A program made the position numbers and the translations under genes. DNA of 42,504 nt, taken from contig NJBO01000016.1 in assembly GCA_005223075.1 (NCBI GenBank), positions 1-42,504 on the forward strand, in the 5' to 3' direction. The notes beneath the pieces are model-generated. The model was given only the letters and a program-made list of their open reading frames with translations. It searched no databases and was not told where the DNA came from. This document shows positions 7,850-15,372 of the stretch, piece by piece (within the stretch, counting starts at the first letter, position 1; the number at the start of each line of letters is the position of its first letter). The stretch is from a candidate division TA06 bacterium B3_TA06 (GTDB lineage: Bacteria > Hydrothermota > Tepidihabitantia > B3-TA06).

Positions 7850-9088
7850 TTATTCGGAGCCTGCTGGCTCAGGGGTTCTGGATGCAATCACCCCCTGAAG
7901 CTCGGCAACCACACCGGCTGTGTTAAATGCTGAAACGTTGCCGACCACCGCTATGATGTAGTTCTTGTCCGGACAATACAGGGCAATTGCCTGAAAACCG
8001 AAAATCTGGCCCTCATGCCCCCATAGTTCCTCTCCTCCGATCTCATGTCGAAAAAGCCCCAGGCCGTAACCGGTCAAGAGAGGTGCGCGAGGATCACGGA
8101 GATCGCAAAAATCCGTCATCTGATGAAGGGTCTTGGCGGACAAGATAGCACCGCCAAAGAGGGAATCCAGAAACCTGCCGATGTCCTCGGCGGTTGAGAC
8201 CATTGCACCGCAAGTATACACCAGACTTGAGTAGGATGTGTTGTCGGGCTTGTGCTTATGGATCCCGGGAAGGGGAACCAGGTCCCTGTCGAAACCGGTT
8301 ATACGGTTGGGAGCGGGTTCATGGGGAGGAAAAAAACTATGCTCAAGCCCAAGAGGTGCAAAGATTCGTTCCCGATAGAGCTCGTGCATAGCCTTGCCGG
8401 TTACCTGTTCGACGATCACACCCAGCAGTATATAATTCATGTTGGAATAAGATTCATCTGTTCCCGGATCGAACAGGGGTTTCTTTCTGGCTACAACCTC
8501 GATAAGTTCTTTAGGGTTCCACATCATGCGGGGATTTATTGCCGCTCTTCCTGCAACAGGAAAACTCCTCATGATATCCGGGATGCCGCTGGTATGATTC
8601 AACAGCTGACGAACGGTGATCCGCTCAGCGTTGGGGAAGTCGGGAAACCACTTTGAGAGGTTATCTTTCAGATCTAGTTTACCTTCATCAACAAGCTTCA
8701 GAACCACAGCGGCGGTAAACATCTTGGTTACACTGGCTACTCCGAGGATGTGATCCTTCCGCATCAAAGCCGTTCTCTTGAAGTCAACCGTTCCGCTGAC
8801 CCCGAACCAGGTTTTGTTATCCGGAGTGCGAACATATGCCTGCAATCCAGGCATTTTGAGATTGTTCACTGCTTCGTCGAGTACACTCTGAAGCCTAGCC
8901 GCTGTCTGGCTATCCATGCTGCCCCAACCCTCAAGATCGCGATCGGCCGGCGGCAGGAAAACTTCGAAATATGGAGCCCGCGCACGCCTCACTGAAAAGA
9001 TTACAATCAAAGCCACCACGATCACCAAAAGGATACATGGCAGCAATACATGCAATCTAAGCATGCTCCAACTTTTCGTTCTCCTCAT
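7850..9088 (-). CDS. Serine beta-lactamase-like hydrolase, membrane-anchored
   Basis: A 412-residue protein with one N-terminal membrane segment (about residues 10-32), followed by an extracytoplasmic domain of the class C beta-lactamase / D-alanyl-D-alanine carboxypeptidase family. The nucleophile motif SVTK is at 119-122, the second motif YSN at 214-216, and an HxG-type third motif lies in WGHEGQIFGF near residue 370. Likely reactions are hydrolysis of peptides, esters or beta-lactams; the family does not fix the substrate. It is the last gene of the operon that starts at 10918, 16 bases after Atl1. The start at 9088 has no strong ribosome site, and an internal ATG at residue 9 is an alternative. 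Confidence 0.85.
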   Translation of the reverse strand: MRRTKSWSMLRLHVLLPCILLVIVVALIVIFSVRRARAPYFEVFLPPADRDLEGWGSMDSQTAARLQSVLDEAVNNLKMPGLQAYVRTPDNKTWFGVSGTVDFKRTALMRKDHILGVASVTKMFTAAVVLKLVDEGKLDLKDNLSKWFPDFPNAERITVRQLLNHTSGIPDIMRSFPVAGRAAINPRMMWNPKELIEVVARKKPLFDPGTDESYSNMNYILLGVIVEQVTGKAMHELYRERIFAPLGLEHSFFPPHEPAPNRITGFDRDLVPLPGIHKHKPDNTSYSSLVYTCGAMVSTAEDIGRFLDSLFGGAILSAKTLHQMTDFCDLRDPRAPLLTGYGLGLFRHEIGGEELWGHEGQIFGFQAIALYCPDKNYIIAVVGNVSAFNTAGVVAELQGVIASRTPEPAGSE

Positions 9089-9104
9089 TCAAACAGCGAT
9101 CAGG

Positions 9105-9413
9105 TTATGGCTTCCACAAGAAACGGTCGAAGTCTATCTTGCCCTGCTCGTCAAGGGTGATGCCCTCCGCTTTCAGCAACTGCTTCTGGATTCTGTACCC
9201 CTCTCCGGTGAGTGAGATGGTGCCTTTGGAGTTTATCACCCTGTGCCAGGACAGGCCCTCCTTTTCTGACATGGAATGAAGGACCCTGACCACCTGTCTT
9301 GCTCCCCGGTAGTTGCCGGCCATCATGGCAATCTGCCCGTATGTTGCCACCTTGCCCTTGGGGATGCGCTTGATCGCCTCAACCACCCGTTCGGTAAAAG
9401 TTTTCTCACTCAT
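9105..9413 (-). CDS. Atl1-like alkyltransferase-like protein
   Basis: A 102-residue protein matching the helix-turn-helix DNA-binding domain of O6-alkylguanine-DNA alkyltransferases (RIPKGKVATYGQIAMMAG, RGARQVVRVLH). The active-site PCHR is replaced by SWHRV, so the methyl-acceptor cysteine is missing. This is the signature of Atl1-type proteins, which flip and shield O6-alkylguanine and hand the lesion to nucleotide excision repair. Its ATG overlaps the TGA of the preceding gene, so translation is probably coupled. The same N-terminal sequence has been copied onto that preceding gene. Confidence 0.85.
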   Translation of the reverse strand: MSEKTFTERVVEAIKRIPKGKVATYGQIAMMAGNYRGARQVVRVLHSMSEKEGLSWHRVINSKGTISLTGEGYRIQKQLLKAEGITLDEQGKIDFDRFLWKP

Positions 9414-9943
9414 TGTACTACCTCTTCTGGATTATTAATCTCTTTCCTTTGCATGAAGGACCAACGAATGTCATTATCATTGAACAAGACGAGGCAGGCA
9501 CCGCCTTCTGTTTTCCTTTTAATATATACTGTGTCTGTGAATAAAATCGGTGCAACGTCGCCGACTTCAGTAAGAGCATAAAAGTTCTTCGGACGCAAAA
9601 AATATTCGGCCGCCTTCCGGTCGTATAGGACGAGGATTGATACAGCGCTTAATCTGCCGTTTTTCTCCAACACCTCCTCTGCTCTGCGTATACTCCATTC
9701 CTTTATTTCTTCCTCGGATAGTGGATGATCAACGTAATAGATTTCGGCAACCAAATCAGGCATGAAAAGGGGTAGTTTCACAATTCCAACCCTTTGAAAG
9801 GGACTTAGCAGATTACACGAGATAAGAGCAATCGTTAAGAAAACCAGATACGCTTTAAGGGCAGTGATTTTCCCGGCTACCATCCCTGTTGGGATGCGTT
9901 TGATGGCCTCAACCACTCTTTCTGTAAACGTATTCTCGCTCAC
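9410..9943 (-). CDS. Atl1 N-terminus fused to a lipoprotein-like unknown protein
   Basis: The first 19 residues (MSENTFTERVVEAIKRIPT) are nearly identical to the start of the Atl1 gene just downstream. They are joined to a sequence that looks like a lipoprotein signal (YLVFLTIALISC, lipobox LISC near residue 43). The rest, to residue 177, is a hydrophilic domain I do not recognise. Translation most likely begins at GTG 9943, since AAGGAGGT lies 5-6 bases upstream. An internal ATG at residue 21 would make a normal lipoprotein start but has a poor ribosome site. The picture is a recombination that placed the Atl1 5' end and its ribosome site in front of an unrelated secreted protein. Whether the longer leader allows export is unknown. 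Confidence 0.6.
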   Translation of the reverse strand: MSENTFTERVVEAIKRIPTGMVAGKITALKAYLVFLTIALISCNLLSPFQRVGIVKLPLFMPDLVAEIYYVDHPLSEEEIKEWSIRRAEEVLEKNGRLSAVSILVLYDRKAAEYFLRPKNFYALTEVGDVAPILFTDTVYIKRKTEGGACLVLFNDNDIRWSFMQRKEINNPEEVVQ

Positions 9944-9952
9944 GGCACCTCC

Positions 9953-10378
9953 TTACTTCTTTACAGGTTTGCGTTTAATGAGGAGCAACTGTTTAACGTC
10001 CTTTAGTGTCTGTTTTGAGGCCACCTTGATGAACAGCCACCGTCCGTCGTGATAGGCTTTGGCTTCTTTGATCATTTGTAAGGTAGACTTGCTGAGATTC
10101 GCTCCTAGAGCCTTTTCTGTCTGAGGAGGGTTGAGCACAACCTGGGCAATAAAACAACCTTTTGCCGGGAAAAGCGAGGTAAGCGCCTTGCCTGACTTAC
10201 GATAACGTCGGGTCCAGCCGTACTTCTTGCCGTAAAAGAGAAACTCGCCTGCTATCTGGTAGTTTTCCTCGATGAACTGAACTAACTCATCCCACAAAGG
10301 CTTCGCCGGACCAAGCGCTGTCGAGATTTCATCGGCTGTTGGTTCATGCTCATTCTCTGTGAATACTCCTACAGCCAT
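9953..10378 (-). CDS. DUF3788 family protein
   Basis: A protein of about 141 residues matching the DUF3788 pattern: GWTRRYRKSGKALTSLFP in the middle and DGRWLFIKV ... LKDVKQLLLIKRKP at the C-terminus. The function of this family is unknown; the fold is small, soluble and probably cytoplasmic. The start is placed at ATG 10378 because GGAGGA lies a few bases upstream. A longer start at 10393 directly abuts the stop of the GNAT gene and is also possible. Second gene of the operon with GNAT, the chimera, Atl1 and the beta-lactamase-like protein. Confidence 0.75.
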   Translation of the reverse strand: MAVGVFTENEHEPTADEISTALGPAKPLWDELVQFIEENYQIAGEFLFYGKKYGWTRRYRKSGKALTSLFPAKGCFIAQVVLNPPQTEKALGANLSKSTLQMIKEAKAYHDGRWLFIKVASKQTLKDVKQLLLIKRKPVKK

Positions 10379-10393
10379 TACTCCTCCATTCAT

Positions 10394-10918
10394 TCAACGT
10401 TCCTTGATAAGATGAATATCCTCCGGTTCCAGAGCGTAAAGCTCCGGATCGACCTTTTCCGCCAGTCTGCAGCCTTCGTGAAGATAAAACCCCACCGCAG
10501 ACTCGGAGGGAACGGACGACACATAAAGGTATCTGGCACCTCGCTTCTTGGCCAGCTGCTCCGCTTCAGCCATCAACCTGGTGGCGATGCCTTGTTTACG
10601 GTAAGCTCTGCTCACATGTAGATAGACTAGCTGCAACATATCCAGGTTGTCTCCTCTGAATTTATGGCCAAGCACGGCAAATCCTGCCAGCCGGTCGCCG
10701 TCCAGCGCGCCCAGGAACACGCCTCCACGATCCACCTCAAATGCGGTCTTGTCCATCACCTTTTTGAAGTGTTCGGGGCTCCAGCCAGGGGCATCCCAGT
10801 GAACCGACATCGATTTTAGCTTCCCACCTTCATACTTGTATCCCCTTCTCACTATCTCAGAGCGATCTATCTCCTCGATCTTACCTACGTCTTTCCTGGT
10901 TAAACGCTCTATCCTCAT
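10394..10918 (-). CDS. GNAT-family N-acetyltransferase
   Basis: A 174-residue GNAT protein with the acetyl-CoA pyrophosphate loop RKQGIATRL, preceded by the strand LVYLHVSRAYR and followed by ARYLYVSSVPSESAVGFYLHEGC. This is the usual order of motifs A and B. It would transfer an acetyl group from acetyl-CoA to an amine; the substrate cannot be named. First gene of an operon reaching to 7850, with a good promoter at 10984-11011. The AGAGGAAA before the ATG gives a moderate ribosome site. Confidence 0.85.
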   Translation of the reverse strand: MRIERLTRKDVGKIEEIDRSEIVRRGYKYEGGKLKSMSVHWDAPGWSPEHFKKVMDKTAFEVDRGGVFLGALDGDRLAGFAVLGHKFRGDNLDMLQLVYLHVSRAYRKQGIATRLMAEAEQLAKKRGARYLYVSSVPSESAVGFYLHEGCRLAEKVDPELYALEPEDIHLIKER

Positions 10919-10983
10919 TCTGTTTCTTTTCCTCTATAATCCTTCAGGCCATACGCACCCTCGGCCGCCAACTTAACCTCGGT

Positions 10984-11011
10984 ATTCTAGAGAACTTCAT
11001 GGCGTTGTCAA
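10984..11011 (-). promoter_or_regulatory. Promoter of the GNAT-DUF3788-Atl1 operon
   Basis: Minus-strand TTGACA (11006-11011), a 16-bp spacer and TAGAAT (10984-10989), about 65 bases before the GNAT start. Confidence 0.65.
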
Positions 11012-11030
11012 TATAAGTTCCCCTTTTCCG

Positions 11031-12296
11031 CTACGTAATTACGTGTCGGGGTGAGGCTATCTCCCTGAAGTGGCCGAGCCTGGTGGCGAAGATGAGGGCG
11101 GCAACCACCACCACACTGCCGCCTGCAAGAAGGGTCAAAGGCGCGCCTATTCGGTCTGCCAGCCAGCCCATCAAGAGGTTACCGAACGGCAGCACCCCCA
11201 GAAGCGACATGGTGTATAAGCTCATGACCCTGCCGCGCTTGTCCTCGTCCACGATGTTCTGCACTAGGGTGTTGGCTGAGGCGAACTGTACCATCTGACC
11301 AAAACCCGCCAGGGCCATTAATCCTATGCTGAGATAGACGTTGCGTGAGAACGAGGAGGCGGCGATGGCCGCGCCGAAGATCGCAGAAGCGATGGGTATA
11401 ACCTTCCACAGCCCAACGAAGCTCTTTCGCGTGCCGATGATTAAAGCCCCGATCACCGCCCCCACGCCCACCGCTCCCATCAGATAGCCGAAGGTGCGCG
11501 AGTCACCAGCGAGCACGTCCTTTGCCACCACCGGCATGAGATTGAGATAGGGTAGGCCCATCAAGGCGATGACCGAGATCAAGACAAGGATGGAGCGGAT
11601 CGAGCCGGTGCCGTAAGCGTATCTGACCCCTTCCTTGAGGTCCTGCACCGGGTGGGAGTCCTTCCGGCGGTTCTCCATGGGCGCAAGTCTCATGAGTAGA
11701 AGACAGCAGATGATGACCAGGTAGGCGGCGGAGTTTGTTAAAAAGCAAATCCCTTCGCCTGCGAACGCCACCACCAGCCCGGCCAGGGAGGGGCCGATGA
11801 GCCTTGCGATGTTGAAGATGGCCGAGTTCAAGGCGATGGCGTTGCCCACGTTCTCCCGCTGCTCCACCATCTGCACTATAAACGCCTGCCTGGCAGGGAT
11901 ATCGAAGGCACGGATAAGCCCGTAAAAGAGGCTTAAGGCGATAATGTGCCAGAGCTGGATGACGTCTGTAAGGGTGAGCACGGCAAGCACAAGCGCCTGC
12001 AGTGATGCAAGGATCTGGGAGGTAAGTATCACCCGGTGGCGGCTTACGCGATCGATGAGTACTCCGGCAAAGGGGGAGATGAAGAAGTTGGGGATCATGG
12101 TGGTGAAGCCCACCACACCAAGGATGAGGGGTGAGTTGGTGATCCGGTAGACCAGCCAGCCTAAGGCCACCCGCTGCATCCAGTAGCCGATAAGCGATAC
12201 CGTGTGCCCACCAAAGTAGAGCCTGAAGTTGCGATAGCCAAACGCACGGGTGAGAAGCTTGAGACCGTCCCTGCGCTTGGTGATGAAGTTCTTCAC
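11031..12296 (-). CDS. MFS transporter (EntS / MFS_3 type exporter)
   Basis: About 421 residues with some twelve hydrophobic segments. The N-terminal pattern FRLYFGGHTVSLIGYWMQRVALGWLVYRITNSP and the DRVSRHRVIL loop are typical of the MFS_3/EntS-like exporter group, which uses the proton gradient to expel small molecules such as siderophores or drugs. The open frame extends to 12494 but that part runs through a promoter and two palindromic repeats. I therefore place the start at GTG 12296, which gives a normal family length; the exact start is uncertain. No partner gene hints at the substrate. Confidence 0.85.
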   Translation of the reverse strand: MKNFITKRRDGLKLLTRAFGYRNFRLYFGGHTVSLIGYWMQRVALGWLVYRITNSPLILGVVGFTTMIPNFFISPFAGVLIDRVSRHRVILTSQILASLQALVLAVLTLTDVIQLWHIIALSLFYGLIRAFDIPARQAFIVQMVEQRENVGNAIALNSAIFNIARLIGPSLAGLVVAFAGEGICFLTNSAAYLVIICCLLLMRLAPMENRRKDSHPVQDLKEGVRYAYGTGSIRSILVLISVIALMGLPYLNLMPVVAKDVLAGDSRTFGYLMGAVGVGAVIGALIIGTRKSFVGLWKVIPIASAIFGAAIAASSFSRNVYLSIGLMALAGFGQMVQFASANTLVQNIVDEDKRGRVMSLYTMSLLGVLPFGNLLMGWLADRIGAPLTLLAGGSVVVVAALIFATRLGHFREIASPRHVIT

Positions 12297-12345
12297 GTTG
12301 GCGACTGACCTGTCTTTTCGGGATACTCTGCGGACATTAAAGGAC

Positions 12346-12373
12346 AGTGTATGGGCTAGAGGTGGATTGTCAA
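12346..12373 (-). promoter_or_regulatory. Promoter of the MFS transporter
   Basis: Minus-strand TTGACA (12368-12373), a 16-bp spacer and TACACT (12346-12351). It lies inside the over-long open frame and supports a start downstream of it. Confidence 0.6.
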
Positions 12374-12382
12374 TAATATAAT

Positions 12383-12462
12383 GCTCCCTTTCACCCGGAG
12401 GGTGAAAGGATCGCAGAACAAGATCCTCCTTTTTCGGCCTTTGGCCGAAAAAGATCGGAGGG
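12383..12462. repeat. Palindromic repeats, H family (copies b1 and b2)
   Basis: Two hairpins side by side. GCTCC + CTTTCACCC-gga-GGGTGAAAG + GATCGCAG; and CCTCC + TTTTTCGGCC-ttt-GGCCGAAAAA + GATCGGAG. The stems differ completely in sequence while the CTCC and GATCG(C/G)AG ends are kept. Confidence 0.7.
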
Positions 12463-12549
12463 ATAAAAGGTAGGCTGGCTTTTCGCCAGTCCATTAATTA
12501 TTATCGGAGTGGAATTATGCTAAGCGAACCTGAGGGTCTCGGCCACGTG

Positions 12550-13209
12550 TTATTTGCCGAAGAAGCGTTTGATCCTTCTGGAAACCCCATTTACGATGTA
12601 TCTCAGGGTAATATCTCCCCTTCTCTTGAAGATGCGGTTCATCAGTTTCGCCTTAAAGCTCCGAACCACGCCGAAACACGCGAACCAGGTCTTGATGCGC
12701 ACGATCTCTTTTATGTCTATGAGCTTGTAGTAGCGCCTGATTATCTGACTACGGGTTTTGAACCTTCGAACATGGGCAGGGTCGTCCAGGGTGGGCAGAC
12801 TGAACACAATGGGTGTTCCTTCTCTGATGTTTTTAATAACGGCAAGGTCGTCAGCCACATGTTCCAGTACTTCAAGCGCCACAATCACGTTGTAATCACA
12901 ATTGTAGCAATTCGGATTCGTAGCGTCCCCAACCGTGAAGTGTAAATTTACCACGTCCTTTGCCATCTTTATGGCTTGCGGACTGAAATCGAAACCATGA
13001 TAGTCCCTATAACCCTCGTCGTAAAGATAATTGGCAAACTGACCTGTTCCGCATCCGATCTCCAGTATCTTAGGTTCATCGATTCGCTTTATGAACTGCA
13101 GGATCTGTGTCCAGAGGACGTAGTAACGGGAATCTTTATAAGGGAGACGATACTCTTCGGAAGTTAAATAGATATTATCATAATAGCTTGAGGTTTTTAA
13201 CTCCCCCAT
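12550..13209 (-). CDS. Class I SAM-dependent methyltransferase
   Basis: A 219-residue protein with the SAM-binding motif I KILEIGCGTGQFANYL near residue 45, motif II-like GFDFSPQAIKMAK, and VIVALEVLEHV after it. This is a Methyltransf_11/25-type fold. The substrate is unknown; similar proteins methylate sugars, lipids or small molecules. The ATG at 13209 has no ribosome site, and the -10 box lies 6 bases upstream, so a leaderless mRNA is likely. It stands between the MFS promoter region and the IS481 remnant. Confidence 0.8.
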   Translation of the reverse strand: MGELKTSSYYDNIYLTSEEYRLPYKDSRYYVLWTQILQFIKRIDEPKILEIGCGTGQFANYLYDEGYRDYHGFDFSPQAIKMAKDVVNLHFTVGDATNPNCYNCDYNVIVALEVLEHVADDLAVIKNIREGTPIVFSLPTLDDPAHVRRFKTRSQIIRRYYKLIDIKEIVRIKTWFACFGVVRSFKAKLMNRIFKRRGDITLRYIVNGVSRRIKRFFGK

Positions 13210-13215
13210 ATTTTA

Positions 13216-13243
13216 AGAATAGGCCATATATCTAGGATGTCAA
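13216..13243 (-). promoter_or_regulatory. Leaderless promoter of the methyltransferase
   Basis: Minus-strand TTGACA (13238-13243), a 16-bp spacer and TATTCT (13216-13221), only 6 bases before the ATG at 13209. Confidence 0.65.
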
Positions 13244-13595
13244 TAGAACCTAGTTCGTGCGCCAAGAGATAGTTACCAGGTGGGTAGAGGGGTGTTGCAG
13301 GTATTTGAGAAAGCGGGGATCTCCTTTAGACTTACAAAAAGAGAACTAAGAAAGGAGATCCACCGCTTATGCAAGTATCTTACCAGAGGTTACACAAAAT
13401 GAACCCCATAGAGGCAAGACGTATGATTATAGAGACTTACCCGAGATGTGCAAGCATCTCGGCAACGGCAAGAGAGATAGGGACATCCAGACAGGTAGTA
13501 CGTAAGTGGATTCGCAGATACGAGGAGGAGGGAGAGAAAGGACTACGGGATCGTTCCCGCCGTCCTCACATCTCGCCTCGCAAAACGTCCTATCA

Positions 13596-13660
13596 CCCCA
13601 AGCGGTTGCGAAGCAACCGCTTGGGGACCCCGATCTTTTCTCCAAAGGAGAAAAGGAGGG
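13596..13660. repeat. Composite palindrome (P family + H family), copy 1
   Basis: A perfect 14-bp stem CCCCAAGCGGTTGC / GCAACCGCTTGGGG with loop GAA (13596-13626). It is followed by ACCCC and a second hairpin, GATC-TTTTCTCC-aaa-GGAGAAAA-GGAGGG. It is inserted in the transposase remnant. Confidence 0.75.
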
Positions 13661-13716
13661 GGCAAACGCTTCTACCCTGCCCACTGGGCATGGGAAGTAA
13701 AGGAGCCGTTCTTTCA

Positions 13717-13780
13717 CCCCACACGAACTGAAGTTCGTGCGGGGACCCCGATCTTTTGTCCCGAAGGGGCAAAAGGAGGG
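13717..13780. repeat. Composite palindrome (P family + H family), copy 2
   Basis: The same layout as copy 1 with different stems: CCCCaCACGAAC / GTTCGTGcGGGG (13717-13744), ACCCC, GATC, then TTTTGtCCC / GGGGCAAAA and GGAGGG. Confidence 0.75.
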
Positions 13781-14277
13781 TTAAAGACGGACTCAGGCGA
13801 GGAGCAGCGTGCCCCTTGGGGCAAGAAGTTGCCCCATAGGGTATTTGGTGGCAAGAGTCCCAGAACGCTGGAGAGACTCCAAGAGACTCTCTATCAGCCC
13901 TGGAACGCTCAGTTGGCAAGGATACCTCTAGGTCGTAAGGGTTACAACGGCAGGGTGGAACGCAGTCACCTTACCGATGATCAGGAGTTCTATCTGCCCT
14001 GTATACTCAGCTGGAAGGATACTGACGATCTCTTGAGATCAGCTCAAACGTGGCAGTATGTCTATAATATCAAAAGGCCTCACTTCGGTAAAGGTATGGG
14101 TGGACTGTCTCCTCTTGCACCCTTGAGGGGCATAAACCAAACTCCAATCTCTTGGTTACAATCGCCTTGATGATAACTTCTGCTTCTTCCCTGTCGTCCT
14201 ACTCGATGATCTCAACCCCCTTTTACCTGGTAACGATGTATTGACCATGGACAACCCTTCCGTTTGGGGGCATTAGC

Positions 14278-14305
14278 TTGACACATCGCACGAGGTGTTT
14301 AGTAT
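14278..14305 (+). promoter_or_regulatory. Candidate promoter of mscS
   Basis: TTGACA (14278-14283), a 16-bp spacer and TAGTAT (14300-14305), about 105 bases before the mscS start. Confidence 0.5.
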
Positions 14306-14411
14306 TAGGGGCTGTGCTTCGGAGATAAAGGAGACTCTTTGGATCTGTAAGTTGCTTGCTTTTGAAAGTCAACGCATCGATCTTTAATCCTTGAACCACA
14401 CGGAGGTGGAT

Positions 14412-15338
14412 TTGAAAGATTTTTTTGCATCTATTGCAACAGCCTGGCCTGCGATCCGCGACTGGCTGCTTTCTACCGGAATCCAGATCGGCATAACGCT
14501 GGTAATAGCCGTGTTACTCACCTGGCTTATAGGGTTCCTTATCAAGCGTGCTCTGCGCAGGACGGAGGCGGCCGAGACGCCGGAGGCCATCGACCGGGCC
14601 AAGCGCCTGAAGACCGTCCTCGGCGCGCTGAGATTACTGGCTGGGGTGGTAATCTGGGTTATTGCGGGTATCACTATCCTGGGTCAGCTCAAGATATCCA
14701 TCGGCCCGATACTTGCCGGGCTTGGTGTTATAGGCGTGGCCGTGGGCTTCGGCGCCCAGAGCCTGGTCAAGGATTTCCTGGCCGGTATCTTCTTGATAGT
14801 CGAGAACCAACTCAGGGTCGGCGATATCGTGCGCATCGGCGACGCAATGGGTGTGGTTGAGACCCTGAGCCTGCGAATAACCCAGGTGCGCGGCCTTAAC
14901 GGTCACCTTTTTACCATCCCCAACGGCGAGATCAAGATGGTGGAGAACATGACCATGAAGTGGGCAAGGGCGATAGTCAAGGTTGGCGTGGCCTACCGCT
15001 CCCAGATAGAGCGGGTGATCGAGGCGCTGGGGAAGGCGGCGGCGGACATCAAGGCTGACGAGGCCTTCGGCTCCTATGTGCTGGAGACACCCCAGATCAA
15101 GGCGATAGATGACTTTGCCGCCTCTTCGATAGACGTGGCGTTGTGGATCAAGACCCAGCCTGCCAAGCAGTGGGATATAGGCCGCATGGCACGCCGCTAC
15201 ATCAAGAAACGCTTTGACGAGGCCGGTATCGAGATACCCTTCCCGCAGGTCACCTTAAGCATCGGCCCCAATGAGGCAGAACTTCTGGCAGTGTTCGGAC
15301 AAGAAAGAAGATCGGCTCCCACCCCGCCACAAGGGTAG
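14412..15338 (+). CDS. mscS: Small-conductance mechanosensitive channel (MscS family)
   Basis: A protein of about 308 residues with three hydrophobic segments; the third is glycine/alanine-rich and pore-like (ISIGPILAGLGVIGVAVGFGAQSLVKDFLAGIF). A beta domain follows (LRVGDIVRIG ... FTIPNGEIK) and an alpha/beta C-terminal vestibule. This matches MscS, which opens under membrane tension to release solutes during hypo-osmotic shock. The start is placed at TTG 14412 because GGAGGTG ends 3 bases upstream; a TTG at 14391 is the longer option. The next gene begins 34 bases after the stop and may be co-transcribed. Confidence 0.85.
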   Translation: MKDFFASIATAWPAIRDWLLSTGIQIGITLVIAVLLTWLIGFLIKRALRRTEAAETPEAIDRAKRLKTVLGALRLLAGVVIWVIAGITILGQLKISIGPILAGLGVIGVAVGFGAQSLVKDFLAGIFLIVENQLRVGDIVRIGDAMGVVETLSLRITQVRGLNGHLFTIPNGEIKMVENMTMKWARAIVKVGVAYRSQIERVIEALGKAAADIKADEAFGSYVLETPQIKAIDDFAASSIDVALWIKTQPAKQWDIGRMARRYIKKRFDEAGIEIPFPQVTLSIGPNEAELLAVFGQERRSAPTPPQG

Positions 15339-15372
15339 GATGTTGACATTTAAAGATCCTTAAGGAGGAAAG

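Larger units (their letters stand above)
13369..14170 (+). pseudogene. IS481-family transposase, broken
   Basis: The N-terminal helix-turn-helix is clear (ISATAREIGTSRQVVRKWIRRYEEEG ending near 13560), as is the C-terminal integrase end (GYNGRVERSHLTDDQEFY ... YNIKRPHFGKGMGGLSP, 13937-14130). The first and second catalytic acidic residues should lie in the missing middle; the last glutamate, in RVERSH, survives. Between the two parts about 270 bases are occupied by two composite hairpins (13596-13660 and 13717-13780) and linker. The ATG at 13369 has a good AAGGAG upstream. Confidence 0.75.
13257..14247 (+). mobile_element. Decayed IS481-type insertion sequence
   Basis: The left end near 13257 (GTGCGCCAAGAGATAGTTA) recurs almost unchanged at 42464. 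The right end near 14228-14247 (CTGGTAACGATGTATTGAC) is a partial inverted match to it. In between lies a transposase gene whose central part is gone and which carries inserted palindromic repeats. The element cannot transpose by itself. Confidence 0.65.

Noticed and set aside
12297-12494. N-terminal extension of the MFS transporter to 12494
   Set aside because: It runs through a good promoter and two perfect hairpins. Its residues do not look like a transporter N-terminus.
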